NCBI GenBank assembly: GCA_025356765.1
Contig: JANXRO010000180.1
Coordinates: 1 to 25,274, forward strand
DNA from: Hyphomicrobiales bacterium
GTDB taxonomy: Bacteria > Pseudomonadota > Alphaproteobacteria > Rhizobiales > Aestuariivirgaceae
DNA length: 25,274 bases
Reading direction: 5' to 3'
Shown: positions 23,772 through 25,274 of the stretch, in pieces
Position numbering within the stretch: the first letter of the stretch is position 1
Layout: each line of letters opens with the position of its first letter
Made by a program: the position numbers and the translations under genes
The notes under the pieces: generated by a model
Told to the model about the DNA's origin: nothing
Seen by the model: only the letters and a program-made list of their open reading frames with translations
Databases searched by the model: none

Positions 23772-24245
23772 ATGAGCGAAGCAAAATTACAAAATTGGTC
23801 TATAAAAATTCAACCGCATCGATCGTTGACCGGCTTTGGATTGCGCATCACGTTGGCCGCAGTCGTGATTTCCAACCTTGTGGTGGCGACTGTGTTTTGG
23901 GCTTTAAAAGCTTGGCCTGTATTTGCATTTTTGGGCCTTGATGTGGCTTTGGTGTTTTGGGCTTTTGGCGCTAACAACGAGGCCGCAAACCGCAGCGAAC
24001 ACATTGAAATAAACGGCGAAGAAGTGGTTTTAACGCGCAACGGAAAATTTGGCCAAAAGCAAATGAAGTTCAATCGCCGCTGGGTACGCGTCATGTTGGA
24101 ATATGACGCCAACCGCGAATTGATTGGCCGATTGTTTTTTGTTACCTCCGGTAAACGCACCGAAATTGCTTCTTTCCTTGGCGCTGATGAACGCAAAGCC
24201 TTGGCCGATGAGTTGAAGAGCGTTATTATAAGGCCAAAGATTTAA
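23772..24245 (+). CDS. DUF2244 domain membrane protein
   Basis: This 157-residue protein has two adjacent membrane helices (about 24-44 and 48-66) followed by a soluble beta-rich part with HIEINGEEVVLTRNGK, RRWVRVMLEYD and FFVTSGKRTEIASFLG. This is the DUF2244 arrangement common beside nth in alphaproteobacteria. Family function is unknown. The beta-strand pattern suggests a PH-like or integral-membrane regulatory domain, which is only an inference. The frame ends 47 bases before the alkyltransferase gene on the same strand. Confidence 0.88.
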   Translation: MSEAKLQNWSIKIQPHRSLTGFGLRITLAAVVISNLVVATVFWALKAWPVFAFLGLDVALVFWAFGANNEAANRSEHIEINGEEVVLTRNGKFGQKQMKFNRRWVRVMLEYDANRELIGRLFFVTSGKRTEIASFLGADERKALADELKSVIIRPKI

Positions 24246-24292
24246 GCGGAAAACGGGTGGCTTGCGTCACGTTCATCGCATAGTCTTATGCC

Positions 24293-25129
24293 ATGGAACA
24301 TCATTCATCACTCGACGATTATGACAAAGTGCGCCAAGTACTTTCTAATCTTTATGACAATTGGCGCGACCAACCTTCTTTGGAAGATTTGGCAAGGCCA
24401 GTGGGCCTCAGCGAAGACCAATTACAAAAGCTTTTCACGCGCTGGGCGGGGTTAACGCCCAAAGCATTTCTGCAGGCCTTAACGCTTGATCACGCCCGCA
24501 AAATGTTGAATGATTCAGCGTCTATATTGGATGCCGCATTAGACAGTGGCCTTTCTGGCCCCGGCCGTTTGCATGATCTTTTCGTGGCCCATGAAGCCAT
24601 GTCGCCCGGCGCATTTAAATCCAAAGGGCAGGGGCTTACAATTTCATATGGCTATCATCCATCCCCGTTTGGAATAGCACTTGCAATGGTAACAGATCAT
24701 GGCCTTTGTGGATTGGCATTTGCCGATCATGGCGGCGAAGTTGCGGCCTTGGCCGATATGACGCGGCGTTGGCCTAATGCGATGTTTAATGAAGACTCGG
24801 CCAAGACCGCGCCCTATGCGACGCAAATTTTCAAAGGTTCTGATGGCCAGCCCATTCGCATCACCTTGATTGGTTCAGACTTTGAAATCAGCGTATGGGA
24901 AACGCTTTTAAAAATCCCTCAAAAGCGCGCTGTCACCTATGGCGATATCGCCACAAAAATTGGCAAGCCGAAAGCCGCCCGCGCCGTGGGTGCAGCGGTG
25001 GGGAAGAACCCCATTTCATTCGTGGTGCCGTGCCATCGTGTCATTGGCAAATCGGGTGACATCACGGGCTATCATTGGGGGCTGACGCGAAAACGCGCGA
25101 TATTAGGCTGGGAAGCGGGCCAAGTTTAA
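24293..25129 (+). CDS. AraC-type HTH fused to methylated-DNA-[protein]-cysteine S-methyltransferase
   Basis: This 278-residue fusion repairs O6-alkylguanine by transferring the alkyl group to Cys247 in the VVPCHRVIG motif. Residues about 10-110 form an AraC-family helix-turn-helix (LARPVGLSEDQLQKLFTRW, GLTPKAFL, LFVAHEAMSPGAFK). The alkyltransferase N-lobe follows from about 115, and the DNA-binding C-lobe has FEISVWETLLKIPQKRAVTYG and ARAVGAAVGKNP. Compared with the adaptive-response protein Ada it lacks the N-terminal zinc domain with the phosphotriester-repair cysteine. Methyl-phosphotriester sensing is therefore not expected in the usual way. The stop overlaps the opposite antiporter gene by four bases. 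Confidence 0.93.
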   Translation: MEHHSSLDDYDKVRQVLSNLYDNWRDQPSLEDLARPVGLSEDQLQKLFTRWAGLTPKAFLQALTLDHARKMLNDSASILDAALDSGLSGPGRLHDLFVAHEAMSPGAFKSKGQGLTISYGYHPSPFGIALAMVTDHGLCGLAFADHGGEVAALADMTRRWPNAMFNEDSAKTAPYATQIFKGSDGQPIRITLIGSDFEISVWETLLKIPQKRAVTYGDIATKIGKPKAARAVGAAVGKNPISFVVPCHRVIGKSGDITGYHWGLTRKRAILGWEAGQV

Positions 25130-25274
25130 GCGCCATTCAACCAAAGATGCAGCCCGATACTCGCCGCGTACCCCACCGCAATTGCGGGCGTCCAACGCAA
25201 GTGGCTGAGGAACGTGTAATGCTTGCCGCCAAGCCCCATCATGGCAACGCCTGCTGCAGAACCGATGGACAGTA
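25126..25274 (-). CDS. C-terminal end of an NhaD-like Na+/H+ antiporter (partial)
   Basis: The minus strand carries the last 48 codons of a membrane protein ending in TAA at 25126. Its start lies beyond the right edge. The segment LSIGSAAGVAMMGLGGKHYT followed by FLSHLRWTPAIAVGYAAS and a hydrophobic end HLWLNGA resembles the C-terminal helix region of NhaD-type sodium/proton antiporters, as far as I recognise it. It converges on the alkyltransferase gene with a four-base overlap. Confidence 0.7.
   Translation of the reverse strand, partial: LSIGSAAGVAMMGLGGKHYTFLSHLRWTPAIAVGYAASIGLHLWLNGA

Noticed and set aside
1..25274. tRNA/rRNA genes, CRISPR repeats, insertion-sequence ends or attachment sites
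   Set aside because: I read the gaps between genes and found no cloverleaf-like sequence, regularly spaced repeat, transposase fragment or long direct repeat; gaps are too short to hold most of these.

Overview
The window is chromosomal DNA from an alphaproteobacterium. It is probably a member of the Hyphomicrobiales (Rhizobiales) or a close relative with a moderate G+C content, about half by eye. Three things support this. First, the gene blocks acpP-fabF-mltG-yicC-gmk, lptD-surA-pdxA-rsmA, pepA-holC and rph-rdgB-hemW-rsmI-yraN-gshB are typical of that class. Second, the protein variants fit it: a degenerate SurA, and DUF1007, DUF2244 and EI24/CysZ-like proteins. Third, adenosine kinase sits near nth. 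No tRNA, rRNA, insertion sequence, prophage or CRISPR array was seen. Coding density is very high and no gene-free stretch exceeds about 225 bases.

Layout. (1) Positions 1-565, minus strand: a 38-codon exported peptide ORF followed by a DUF1007 periplasmic protein that runs off the left edge. (2) 749-5128, plus strand: acpP with its own terminator, then fabF, mltG, yicC and gmk, for fatty-acid synthesis, peptidoglycan, RNA turnover and GMP phosphorylation. (3) 5125-10190, minus strand: lptD-surA-pdxA-rsmA, for outer-membrane biogenesis, vitamin B6 and 16S rRNA methylation. It converges on gmk with a 4-base overlap inside a perfect hairpin. (4) 10414-16103, plus strand: a membrane GGDEF-EAL protein, leucyl aminopeptidase, an Old Yellow Enzyme reductase, DNA polymerase III chi and a small DUF1737 protein. 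(5) 16037-22372, minus strand: adenosine kinase, rph, rdgB, hemW, rsmI, yraN, gshB and a HAD phosphatase, in one tightly packed apparent operon. (6) 22431-25274, mixed strands: an EI24/CysZ-like membrane protein, endonuclease III, a DUF2244 membrane protein, an AraC-type HTH fused to an O6-alkylguanine-DNA alkyltransferase, and the C-terminus of an NhaD-like Na+/H+ antiporter.

Most of the window is conserved housekeeping and I see no clearly new multi-gene system. The points of interest are departures from the usual order. The GGDEF-EAL gene lies where lptF/lptG normally sit between pepA and lptD. An OYE reductase with two adjacent inverted repeats in its leader separates pepA from holC. acpP has lost its usual fabD/fabG neighbours. 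Other points are the small exported ORF before DUF1007, a 67-base antiparallel coding overlap between DUF1737 and the HAD gene, and repeated use of TTG starts at overlapping gene junctions.
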